Assembly: GCA_002418285.1 (NCBI GenBank)
Contig: DIDT01000037.1
Location: forward strand, 1 to 64,000
Origin: Phycisphaerales bacterium UBA5793
GTDB taxonomy: Bacteria; Planctomycetota; Phycisphaerae; Phycisphaerales; UBA5793
Reading direction: 5' to 3'
Length of the DNA stretch: 64,000 nt
Position 1 is the first letter of the stretch; every line of letters starts with the position of its first letter. A program made the translations under genes and the position numbers. Below the pieces are notes generated by a model. It made no database searches and was not told the DNA's origin. It worked only from the letters and a program-made list of their open reading frames with translations. This document shows positions 1-7,066 of the stretch, one piece after another.

Positions 1-215
1 AAGTTTGGTCAGTACGCAGAACACTGTTCATTTCTCCACTCATATTGAGTCGCAAAGCCGACCCGGGCGGCAGCGATACAAGGATAACGTAACCGATTCC
101 CGCGTTCGGTGCAAGCAGGAAAGCAGAATTGTGGACAAAGTTTGTGCGATTCTCGGACCGCGGCCGCCGGCGCGAATCTGACGGCGTCACCTGGACCGGG
201 CCATCCGCGCCTGCG

Positions 216-740
216 CTACAAACTCAACAGCACGTGCAACGTGGAGAAGTTGAGGAAGCCCACGCCGAGCATGACGGCCACGGCGAGCACGAGACCTTCG
301 ACTTCGTCGTGTTCTTCGAACGCCTGCGACGCGCTCCAGAACGACAGGCCGATGGCGCAGACGATGCCCGATGTAAACGCGCCGATGTAGCCGTAGGTCC
401 CGCCGAACTTGAGCATGAACCAGGCGAGGATGGCCCAGATGAACATGGGCAGCACGCCGTAGGCCACCCAGCGAAACGAGAGCAACCAGGAGAAGCCGAC
501 CGCTTCATCGTTCTGCCTGAGGATGGCTTCAGTGTACTGCTCGCCGCACTCAGGGCAGCGATCGCTGGTGATGCCGCGCATGTCGTAGCCGCACTTGGGG
601 CAGGTGCGTTCGCGGTCGACGGGCGGTGCGGGCTGCCAGACGGTGACCGGGGCGCGCTCGGCGGGCGGCATGACCTCGTAGGTCTCGTCGAGACCGGCGA
701 GCGACTCATCCGTCGGTGGCTGCTGCGGCGCTGCGGACAT
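216..740 (-). CDS. Zinc-ribbon membrane protein (hypothetical)
   Basis: 174 residues. Residues 1-45 are Pro/Glu-rich and probably disordered. A four-cysteine zinc ribbon follows at 47-65 (CPKCGYDM, then RCPECG), and then about three hydrophobic segments near 93-111, 117-136 and 148-172. The ATG at 740 is chosen because the ribbon and the acidic linker begin just after it; the frame stays open upstream but that part looks non-coding. The gene lies 83 bp downstream of glnN on the same strand and may be read through from it. The same ribbon next to membrane helices occurs at 57050-57589 and, in degenerate form, at 18274-19647, so it seems to be a lineage-specific module. Function unknown. A structural zinc site at the cytoplasmic face is a guess. 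Confidence 0.7.
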   Translation of the reverse strand: MSAAPQQPPTDESLAGLDETYEVMPPAERAPVTVWQPAPPVDRERTCPKCGYDMRGITSDRCPECGEQYTEAILRQNDEAVGFSWLLSFRWVAYGVLPMFIWAILAWFMLKFGGTYGYIGAFTSGIVCAIGLSFWSASQAFEEHDEVEGLVLAVAVMLGVGFLNFSTLHVLLSL

Positions 741-823
741 GGGCGATCCCTCTGCGCCCAAGTGTACCACAAACGAGCCACAAAAGCCGGGCCAAATCAA
801 CCTGCGACGACCAACGAGGCGCC

Positions 824-3016
824 CTACTTGATGTAGAGCATCTCTCGATAGGTCGGCAACGGCCACAGATCGTCGGCGACGACCATCTCGAGTCGATCGC
901 AATGCTCGCGCAACTCGGCCATCTTGGGGATGATCGAATCGCGGATAGCCGCTCCATGCACGCCGATGTTGGCGTGGTCCTTGGCGAGCAGGGCGTCGAG
1001 GTCGTGAATGCCGTTGCGGAGATTCGTGACCAGCGTGATGATCTCGCCGAGCATCTGCGATTCGTGTTCGCACTGCTGGCCGGCGGCCTCGGTGGCGGCG
1101 ATAGCCTCGGCGACTTCGCATTGGTAGCGCAGAGCCGCGGGGAGAATGACGGTGCGGGCCAGCGAGAGCAGCGTCGCCGCTTCGATGGTCAACGTGGTGT
1201 TGTAGCGTTCGAGCTTGATGTGGAACCGCGACTCGTATTCGCGCTTGTTGAGCACGCCGTGGCGGTTGAAGAGGGCGGTGTACTCCTTGGTCACCATTCC
1301 GGTGAGGGCGTCAACTGAATTGTCAATGTTGGGCAGGCCGCGCTTCTTTGCCTCATCGCGCCACTCCTGCGAGTAGTTGTCGCCGTTGAAGATGATCCGG
1401 CCGTGCTCTTTGTAGATGCTCTTGACGACCCTCGTCACGGCATCGCGCACTTTGGCGGGCGTCGGATCCTTGCCGATGTCCTTGCTCAGCGCGTCGGCAA
1501 TCTGCGAAAGCGTGTCGGCGACGATGGTGTTGAGGATTGTCGCGGGCCATGCGATCGACGCCGATGAACCCACCGCGCGGAACTCAAACTTGTTGCCGGT
1601 AAAGGCCAGGGGGCTGGTGCGGTTGCGGTCGCCGAAGTGGCGCGGCAGATGCGGCAGGGTGGTGACGCCGAGCTTGAGCGTGGCCGAGCGCTTGGAAGCG
1701 CTCTTGCCCGTCACGATCGACTCGAGCGCCTCGGTGAGTTGATCGCCAAGGAAGATCGAGAGAATCGCCGGCGGCGCCTCGTTGGCGCCGAGGCGATGGT
1801 CGTTGCCCGGCGAGGCGATCGAGGCGCGGATGAGCGGCGCGTATTGATCAACGGCCGCAATGACCGCACTGAGGAACACGAGGAAGACCATGTTGTCGTG
1901 CGGGGTGTCGCCGGGTTCCAGCAGATTGACGCCGGTGTTGGTGGACATCGACCAGTTGGTGTGCTTACCCGAGCCGTTCACACCCGCGAAGGGTTTTTCG
2001 TGCAGCAGGCAGTGCATGCCGTACTTGCGCGCCACGCGGTCGAGCGTGGACATCGTGAGCATCTGGTGATCGACGGCGATGTTGGATCGCTCGAAGGTCG
2101 GGGCGATTTCATACTGGCCGGGCGCGACCTCGTTGTGCCGCGTCTTGACGGGCACGCCGAGGCGATAGAGATCGCGTTCGGTCTCGAGCATGCAGGCAAG
2201 CACGCGCTGCGGAATCGCGCCGAAGTAGTGGTCTTCAAGCTGCTGACCCTTGGGGGGGCGAGCGCCGATCACCGTGCGGCCGCAGGTGACCAGATCCGGG
2301 CGCGAGAAGAAGAAGTGCGAATCGATCAGGAAGTACTCCTGCTCGGCGCCGATCGTGGTGTAGACGCGCGAGACATCGCGGCCGTTGCCGAGCAGATTGA
2401 GCACGCGCATCGACTGCTGGCTCAGGGCGTCATCGGAGCGGAGCAACGGGGTTTTGACGTCCAGCGCTTCACCGGTCCACGAGGCAAACGCCGTGGGGAT
2501 GCACAGGACGGTGCCGTTGGGATTCTCGCGGATGAACGCGGGGCTGGTGCAGTCCCACGCGGTGTAGCCGCGCGCTTCGAAGGTGGCGCGGATGCCGCCG
2601 GATGGGAAGCTGGAGGCGTCGGGCTCACCCTGGATGAGCGCGCTGCCGGAGAACTCGGTAATCGCCTTGCCGTCGGCGGTGGGCGAGAGGAACGAATCGT
2701 GCTTCTCTGCCGTCAAGCCGGTGAGCGGGTGGAACCAGTGGGTGTAGTGGGTGGCGCCGCGCTCGATGGCCCACTCTTTCATCGCGTTGGCGACGACGTT
2801 GGCAACCTCGGGCGGGAGCGGCTCGCCGATCTGGATTGTCTGCTGCAGGCGTCGGAAGACATCCTTGGGGACGCGCTTGCGCATCTGTTCTTCGTTGAAC
2901 ACGTTCTCGGCGAAGAGCACCTCGGCGGTCTTCTCGAGATAGTTGAAGGAAGGACTCTCGGACCGCCAGCGAATGACGGAAAGAATGGCGTCGTGCCTTG
3001 CCGTTCCAAGACTCAT
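824..3016 (-). CDS. glnN: Glutamine synthetase type III
   Basis: 730 residues, the normal length for GSIII and much longer than GSI (about 470). It makes glutamine from glutamate, ammonia and ATP in the cytoplasm. Visible GS catalytic motifs include GAEQEYFLID near residue 222, EVAPGQYEIAP near 299 and NGSGKHTNWSM near 345, the last being the ATP/glutamate-site loop in the form typical of GSIII. The N-terminal region (FNEEQMRKR, THYTHWFHPLTG) and the long helical C-terminus are also GSIII-specific. ATG at 3016 is preceded by an AGGAGC Shine-Dalgarno sequence. The 552 bp upstream contain a terminator-like hairpin on the same strand, so transcription attenuation is possible. No PII (glnK) or amtB gene lies beside it. 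Confidence 0.95.
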   Translation of the reverse strand: MSLGTARHDAILSVIRWRSESPSFNYLEKTAEVLFAENVFNEEQMRKRVPKDVFRRLQQTIQIGEPLPPEVANVVANAMKEWAIERGATHYTHWFHPLTGLTAEKHDSFLSPTADGKAITEFSGSALIQGEPDASSFPSGGIRATFEARGYTAWDCTSPAFIRENPNGTVLCIPTAFASWTGEALDVKTPLLRSDDALSQQSMRVLNLLGNGRDVSRVYTTIGAEQEYFLIDSHFFFSRPDLVTCGRTVIGARPPKGQQLEDHYFGAIPQRVLACMLETERDLYRLGVPVKTRHNEVAPGQYEIAPTFERSNIAVDHQMLTMSTLDRVARKYGMHCLLHEKPFAGVNGSGKHTNWSMSTNTGVNLLEPGDTPHDNMVFLVFLSAVIAAVDQYAPLIRASIASPGNDHRLGANEAPPAILSIFLGDQLTEALESIVTGKSASKRSATLKLGVTTLPHLPRHFGDRNRTSPLAFTGNKFEFRAVGSSASIAWPATILNTIVADTLSQIADALSKDIGKDPTPAKVRDAVTRVVKSIYKEHGRIIFNGDNYSQEWRDEAKKRGLPNIDNSVDALTGMVTKEYTALFNRHGVLNKREYESRFHIKLERYNTTLTIEAATLLSLARTVILPAALRYQCEVAEAIAATEAAGQQCEHESQMLGEIITLVTNLRNGIHDLDALLAKDHANIGVHGAAIRDSIIPKMAELREHCDRLEMVVADDLWPLPTYREMLYIK

Positions 3017-3568
3017 CGCGCTCCTGCTCCTTTTCTGATCTGAACCGATTCAGGGGACCAGCACTGTGGCAACCGAGGAATGCTCTCGCCGCGTAAAGCC
3101 CGAAGCATCGCGGCCCGAATCGAAAAGGCAAGAAAAACCCCACGAGGTCGGGGTAGTTTCAGCGATTCGTTGGCGCGGGAGCGGCCTTGACGACGCCGCA
3201 GCCGGGTCGCATGCGCGATTCCAGACTTCCGCATCGGGAGAAACTCCTTGCCGTAAGCCGTTCGGAGAGGTGGGGATAGGGGAATCCATCGTGAGCGAGG
3301 TCCGGGGATGCTGTGGTCTTGTGCCTTGAGCGGCGCTCTGTGAGGTTGAGGGGCGGCTTGACCGATGCATGGAGTCCTCGACACACGGTCCAAGCACGCA
3401 CGTCAGGTTCGGAGAAACTCGCGGCCGTGATTCGGAACATCACAACCAAAGCCGACGCTCAGTGGACAGTTTCGCGCGTTTGACCTGCATCGCCTGTCGC
3501 AGCGCGGGGTCGTACGATTGGATTCACGGCTGCATTCGCGGCGTGACGCTGTTGAGAGGAAGTGGGTT
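3017..3568. other. Intergenic region between divergent glnN and 3569 gene
   Basis: 552 bp without a convincing gene. Short open frames exist on both strands but have no recognisable protein features. The region must hold the divergent promoters of glnN (minus) and of the 3569 gene (plus); no clear -35/-10 pair stands out. The one structured element is a minus-strand hairpin with a T-run at 3133-3154, flanked by an outer inverted repeat (3116-3122 with 3163-3169). Confidence 0.5.
3133..3154 (-). terminator. Terminator-like hairpin in glnN leader
   Basis: Read on the minus strand this is ACCCC, an 8-nt loop, GGGGT and then a run of T (stem arms 3150-3154 and 3137-3141, T-run 3133-3137). The stem is short (5 bp), but an outer 7-bp inverted repeat (3116-3122 with 3163-3169) could form a competing or enclosing structure. 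No minus-strand protein gene lies upstream for it to terminate. It is therefore either an attenuator in the glnN 5' leader or the end of a small RNA. Confidence 0.4.
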
Positions 3569-3982
3569 ATGGAGTCAAGTGTTGCATCGCAGGCGGTTCG
3601 CGGGACGCTGGTCGAGATCGGCGCGGACCGGATCGTGCTGGGGATTCCCGGCACGGACTACCGGCTGCACCTGAATGTGCATCGATCTGTGGAGGCCAAG
3701 GTGGGCTCGCACATCGCCGGACGCATCGAAGTACACGCGCGGCGGGTGGATGTCACGCACACGGGCGGGCAGTTCATCGACCCGGTTTACGGCCGGCCGC
3801 GTAACATTCAAGGCTGCGTCATGGAGACGGGCCTCGAGCATTCGATGATGGTCGTCAAGGCGGTGGTGCCGCTGCACGTGCGGGTGCGGCCGCCACAGAA
3901 GCCGTCGGATTTTGAGGTTGGCTCGATTGTGCATTTCGCCGTCGATCCGGGTGCGGTTTTCGTGCCCGTCGATGGGCATTGA
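3569..3982 (+). CDS. Hypothetical protein, first gene of molybdoenzyme cluster
   Basis: 137 residues. I do not recognise the family. The sequence alternates hydrophobic and polar residues throughout (for example VRGTLVEIGADRIVLGIPG near the start), which suggests an all-beta fold, perhaps OB-like. It has no signal peptide, membrane segment or obvious metal site. ATG at 3569 is chosen over the in-frame ATG at 3518 because a GAGAGGAAG ribosome site lies just upstream of it and the residues before it look non-coding. The YuiH-like molybdenum enzyme starts 25 bp downstream, followed by moaC, so a role linked to molybdopterin is possible. That is inference from context only. Confidence 0.65.
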   Translation: MESSVASQAVRGTLVEIGADRIVLGIPGTDYRLHLNVHRSVEAKVGSHIAGRIEVHARRVDVTHTGGQFIDPVYGRPRNIQGCVMETGLEHSMMVVKAVVPLHVRVRPPQKPSDFEVGSIVHFAVDPGAVFVPVDGH

Positions 3983-4006
3983 CCGGCCGAACGAAGGGAA
4001 TCGGGC

Positions 4007-4660
4007 ATGCTCGACGAAGCGGCTCAGAGCGAGTCGCCCACCAGGCCGCTGATCATCAGCCCCGACACGCTGCGCGGCGGAGGCAGTGCCGATGCGCGAA
4101 CGCCACCGGGCCAGACGCTGACGAAGAAGTGGCCGGTGCTGCACTACGGCTCGGTGCCCAAGGTCGATCCCGCCACGTGGCAACTGAAAGTCTGGGGGTT
4201 GTGCGAGAATCCCTACACGCTGAACTGGGAGCAGTTCAACGCCCTGCCGCAGGTCGATGTGCGCTGCGACATTCACTGCGTGACGCATTGGTCGCGACTG
4301 GACAACGTCTTCACTGGAGTACCGACAAAGCTGCTCATCGAGATGGCCAGGCCGAATCCCGATGCGAAGTTTGTCATGCAGCACGCGGCGGGCTCGCCCA
4401 ACAACGACTGGACGACGAACGTGCCGCTCGATGAATTCACCGAGGAAGACTGCATCATCGCAACGCTGCACGACGGCCGACCGTTCTCGCCTGAGCATGG
4501 GTATCCGATTCGCGGTATTGTGCCGCGCCTGTACTTCTGGAAAGGCGCGAAGTGGATCACGGGGCTGGAACTGCGAGCCACAGATGCGCCGGGGTTCTGG
4601 GAAGTGAACGGCTACCACATGCACGGCGACCCGTGGAAGGAAGAGCGCTTCGGTTGGTAG
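4007..4660 (+). CDS. YuiH-like molybdopterin-dependent oxidoreductase
   Basis: 217 residues, one oxidoreductase molybdopterin-binding domain of the sulfite oxidase superfamily. Cys91 in DIHCVTHWSRLD matches the conserved cysteine that ligates molybdenum. Downstream blocks such as PRLYFWKGAKWITGLEL and the C-terminal GFWEVNGYHMHGDPW are typical of the short cytoplasmic YuiH-type members. There is no Tat signal, no heme domain and no dimerisation domain, so this is the minimal form and its substrate is unknown. A GAAGGGAA ribosome site precedes ATG 4007. It is followed 43 bp later by moaC, which makes a precursor of its cofactor; that association supports the call. Confidence 0.85.
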   Translation: MLDEAAQSESPTRPLIISPDTLRGGGSADARTPPGQTLTKKWPVLHYGSVPKVDPATWQLKVWGLCENPYTLNWEQFNALPQVDVRCDIHCVTHWSRLDNVFTGVPTKLLIEMARPNPDAKFVMQHAAGSPNNDWTTNVPLDEFTEEDCIIATLHDGRPFSPEHGYPIRGIVPRLYFWKGAKWITGLELRATDAPGFWEVNGYHMHGDPWKEERFGW

Positions 4661-4703
4661 CCTGCGGTCCGACCTTCGTGCAGACCAGTGAAATGACGGA
4701 TCC

Positions 4704-5177
4704 ATGACCAGCAGACTCTCACATGTCGATGATCGCGGCCGGGCCACGATGGTGGACGTCGGCGCCAAAGAGCCGATGCACCGCCGCGCGGTGGCCGAGG
4801 GGTTCTTCGTTGCCAGGGCGGAGACGATTGACGCGGTGATGAATGGTCGGCTGCCCAAGGGTGAGGCACTGGCGGTGGCGCGGGTGGCGGGGATTATCGC
4901 TGCAAAGCGCTGCGATGAACTCATCCCACTGTGCCACAGCCTGCCGATCGAGGCGGTGCAGGTGGATTTTGAGCGCGTCGATGGGGGAATACGCATTGTC
5001 GGCAGCGCGTCAGTCACCGGCAAGACGGGTGTGGAAATGGAGGCGCTGACGGCGGTTTCGGTCGCGGCCCTGACGCTCTACGACATGACCAAAGCGATTG
5101 ACAAACAACTGCGGATCGATGGGATTACCCTGCTCGAGAAGACGAAGGTCCGGGTACCACAGCCCGATGTCGGATAA
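4704..5177 (+). CDS. moaC: Cyclic pyranopterin monophosphate synthase MoaC
   Basis: 157 residues, normal MoaC length. MoaC converts the MoaA product (3',8-cyclo-GTP) into cyclic pyranopterin monophosphate in molybdenum cofactor synthesis. Signature blocks are RCDELIPLCHSLPIE near residues 71-85, VTGKTGVEMEALTAVS near 103-118, and the following LYDMTKAID, with the conserved lysine and aspartate of the active site. It lies directly after the molybdopterin oxidoreductase. Other moa or moe genes are not in the window, so the rest of the pathway must be elsewhere. Confidence 0.95.
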   Translation: MTSRLSHVDDRGRATMVDVGAKEPMHRRAVAEGFFVARAETIDAVMNGRLPKGEALAVARVAGIIAAKRCDELIPLCHSLPIEAVQVDFERVDGGIRIVGSASVTGKTGVEMEALTAVSVAALTLYDMTKAIDKQLRIDGITLLEKTKVRVPQPDVG

Positions 5178-5348
5178 TCCGGCGGAGACAGGTGTTTTTG
5201 GCGTCTGGACTGTCAGGACGAAGAATTGGTCCCGGAGGGCGCATCTGGCCGAACTCAACGGGAGGCAGGCTTTGACTGGCCTTGGTTGGGGGTTGGAATC
5301 CCGCTACCATTACCCTTATTCCATCGATTCCTCACGGGTGGCTCATCC

Positions 5349-6341
5349 ATGATCATCGACCTCGAAACGCAAGTGTGGACCAATCCGGCGCAACTGGGGG
5401 CGGAATCCACCGACTGGCGACTGAGGGAAGACGTCGAAACCTGGGCCTCGATTGACGCCTCGCCCGCCGTTCACGAAGCGGCGATGTCCTGCGTGGACGT
5501 GGCGGTGGTGCTCGGGTTCCGCAGCGTTCACCTTGACGCCCACATCACCTCGGAAAGCGTTGCGGCGTTCGTCGGCCGCCAGCCCAATCGGCGCATCGGC
5601 TTTGCCGGCGTCGACCCCATGTGCGATGGCGCACTGGATGAAGTGGACAAGGGTCTGGCGCTGGGATTGTGCGGCGTGGTGCTCGCCCCTGCTGCTCAGA
5701 ATTTCCATCCGACGCATTCCCGCGCCATGCGGGTCTACGAGCGCTGCCAGTCACTGGGTATTCCGGTACTGGTTCGCTCACAACGCCGACCAACGGCTTC
5801 GACAAACATGGCGTATGGCCGACCGCTGCTCTTTGACGAAGTCGCGCGGGCGTTCCCGAACCTCAAACTGGTGATCGGCGGGCTGGGTTACCCGTGGACG
5901 GATGAACTGTTCATCCTGGTCGGCAAGCACCGGAATGTGTTCACCGATCTGGCGGGACAGGTCTCGCGGCCGTGGCAGTTGTATCACTCTCTCGTTGGCG
6001 CCTTTGAGCACCGCGTGATGGAGAAGATCCTCTTCGCCTCTGGCTTCCCGTTTGACACGCCTGAGCGTGCGATCTCGCGCATCTATTCGCTGAACAGTTA
6101 CAGTCATGGCACGGATCTGCCTTCGATTCCGCGGCAACACCTGCGCGGCATCGTGGAGCGGGATGTCTTCCACTGCCTGGGCATCGAACGCCCCGGCGGC
6201 GCAAGTCTGACCGGCGGCATGTCGCTCGCTACCGAGGCGGTCGAAGTCATGGAAGAGGATGATGACCTTGATGCTCAGATCACGACGCTCACCGGCATGC
6301 TCCGCGAGAGCGTCGAGCCCAATCCGCGCTGGAATTCCTGA
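5349..6341 (+). CDS. Amidohydrolase_2-fold protein lacking metal ligands
   Basis: 330 residues from ATG 5349 (MIIDLETQVW). The pattern is that of the amidohydrolase_2 TIM barrel (ACMSD-like): an N-terminal MIID strand, a block with a LKLVIGGLG strand near residue 180, a NVFTDLAGQ strand, and a C-terminal LFASGFPFDTPE loop. The usual HxH ligands after the first strand (MIIDxHxH) are replaced by ETQVW, and the catalytic Asp of the GSDxP loop reads SGFP. It is therefore probably not a normal metal-dependent hydrolase. It sits 7 bp before a lipoprotein gene on the same strand and may be co-transcribed with it. True function unknown. Confidence 0.7.
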   Translation: MIIDLETQVWTNPAQLGAESTDWRLREDVETWASIDASPAVHEAAMSCVDVAVVLGFRSVHLDAHITSESVAAFVGRQPNRRIGFAGVDPMCDGALDEVDKGLALGLCGVVLAPAAQNFHPTHSRAMRVYERCQSLGIPVLVRSQRRPTASTNMAYGRPLLFDEVARAFPNLKLVIGGLGYPWTDELFILVGKHRNVFTDLAGQVSRPWQLYHSLVGAFEHRVMEKILFASGFPFDTPERAISRIYSLNSYSHGTDLPSIPRQHLRGIVERDVFHCLGIERPGGASLTGGMSLATEAVEVMEEDDDLDAQITTLTGMLRESVEPNPRWNS

Positions 6342-6348
6342 GCGAGAC

Positions 6349-6957
6349 GTGGCGGCGTTCCGAACCCTGGCGAGTCTGCTTGCTGCGCTGATGCTCTATG
6401 CCATGGCTGGTTGCGGCCTCTTCGGGCACTCCGGTGGACAGTTGGACGTCGTGGGAATGAATGACGCGCCGGCGAGGCTTTCGGGCGAACTCAAGACGGC
6501 GATCTATCGCTTCCGTGACACCAACACCGCCACTTTCGTGTTCAGCGATCTCCCGCTGGACGATCTCAAGAGCGGCCGATTTGCGAACGGACGGATCATC
6601 TGCGTCGATATGGCGTGGCGACCCAAGGCCGGATCCACGCCTGTGGACCGAACGGCCACGAATTGCACCGTTCGGCAGGTGATTCTCACCGGCGACGCGG
6701 CGGGGGTGTACGACGGTGCTGGTTTTCTTGCCCCATCGGATAAGGCCGGCAATCGCTCGTTCGGCGGATCGATCTCCGGCGCCGTGCTGCGGATGACCGA
6801 GTCGAGCGATGGGTTTCACGACTTGCTGGGCACAGCGGAACTCAACGGCTCGTTCACGGCGCATCGCGATGATGGGGCCGTGGATCAGGTCGCCGTGCGC
6901 CTCAATACCGAAGTCTCGCGTCGACTGGGCAGCCTGTTCTACGTGCTGGGTTACTAA
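6349..6957 (+). CDS. Putative lipoprotein
   Basis: 202 residues from GTG 6349. This start gives a clean lipoprotein signal peptide: hydrophobic residues 7-18, then the lipobox MAGC with the lipidated cysteine at residue 22. The mature part is about 180 residues and predicted to be beta-rich (AIYRFRDTNTATFVFSDLPL and a repeating hydrophobic/polar pattern). I recognise no catalytic motif or named domain. It begins 7 bp after the amidohydrolase-fold gene and precedes bamA by about 110 bp. An in-frame ATG at 6259 would lie inside the previous gene and would destroy the signal peptide, so it was not used. Confidence 0.65.
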   Translation: MAAFRTLASLLAALMLYAMAGCGLFGHSGGQLDVVGMNDAPARLSGELKTAIYRFRDTNTATFVFSDLPLDDLKSGRFANGRIICVDMAWRPKAGSTPVDRTATNCTVRQVILTGDAAGVYDGAGFLAPSDKAGNRSFGGSISGAVLRMTESSDGFHDLLGTAELNGSFTAHRDDGAVDQVAVRLNTEVSRRLGSLFYVLGY

Positions 6958-7066
6958 ACCTCCCGACTTGTTCCGCTACCCCCCCTTCACATGACTGCCG
7001 GTGCGTGGTTGTGCCACCGTGCAGGCGGCTCTACACTGTCCCCGTTCCACAGGTCCGAACTCTCAG

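Noticed and set aside
1..215. A further gene at the left edge
   Set aside because: Short frames only, with no recognisable protein sequence and no ribosome site. I see nothing supportable here.
3575..5023. Long minus-strand open frame (482 codons) over the molybdoenzyme cluster
   Set aside because: It is antisense to the recognisable molybdopterin enzyme and moaC, and its translation is Arg/His-rich without domains.
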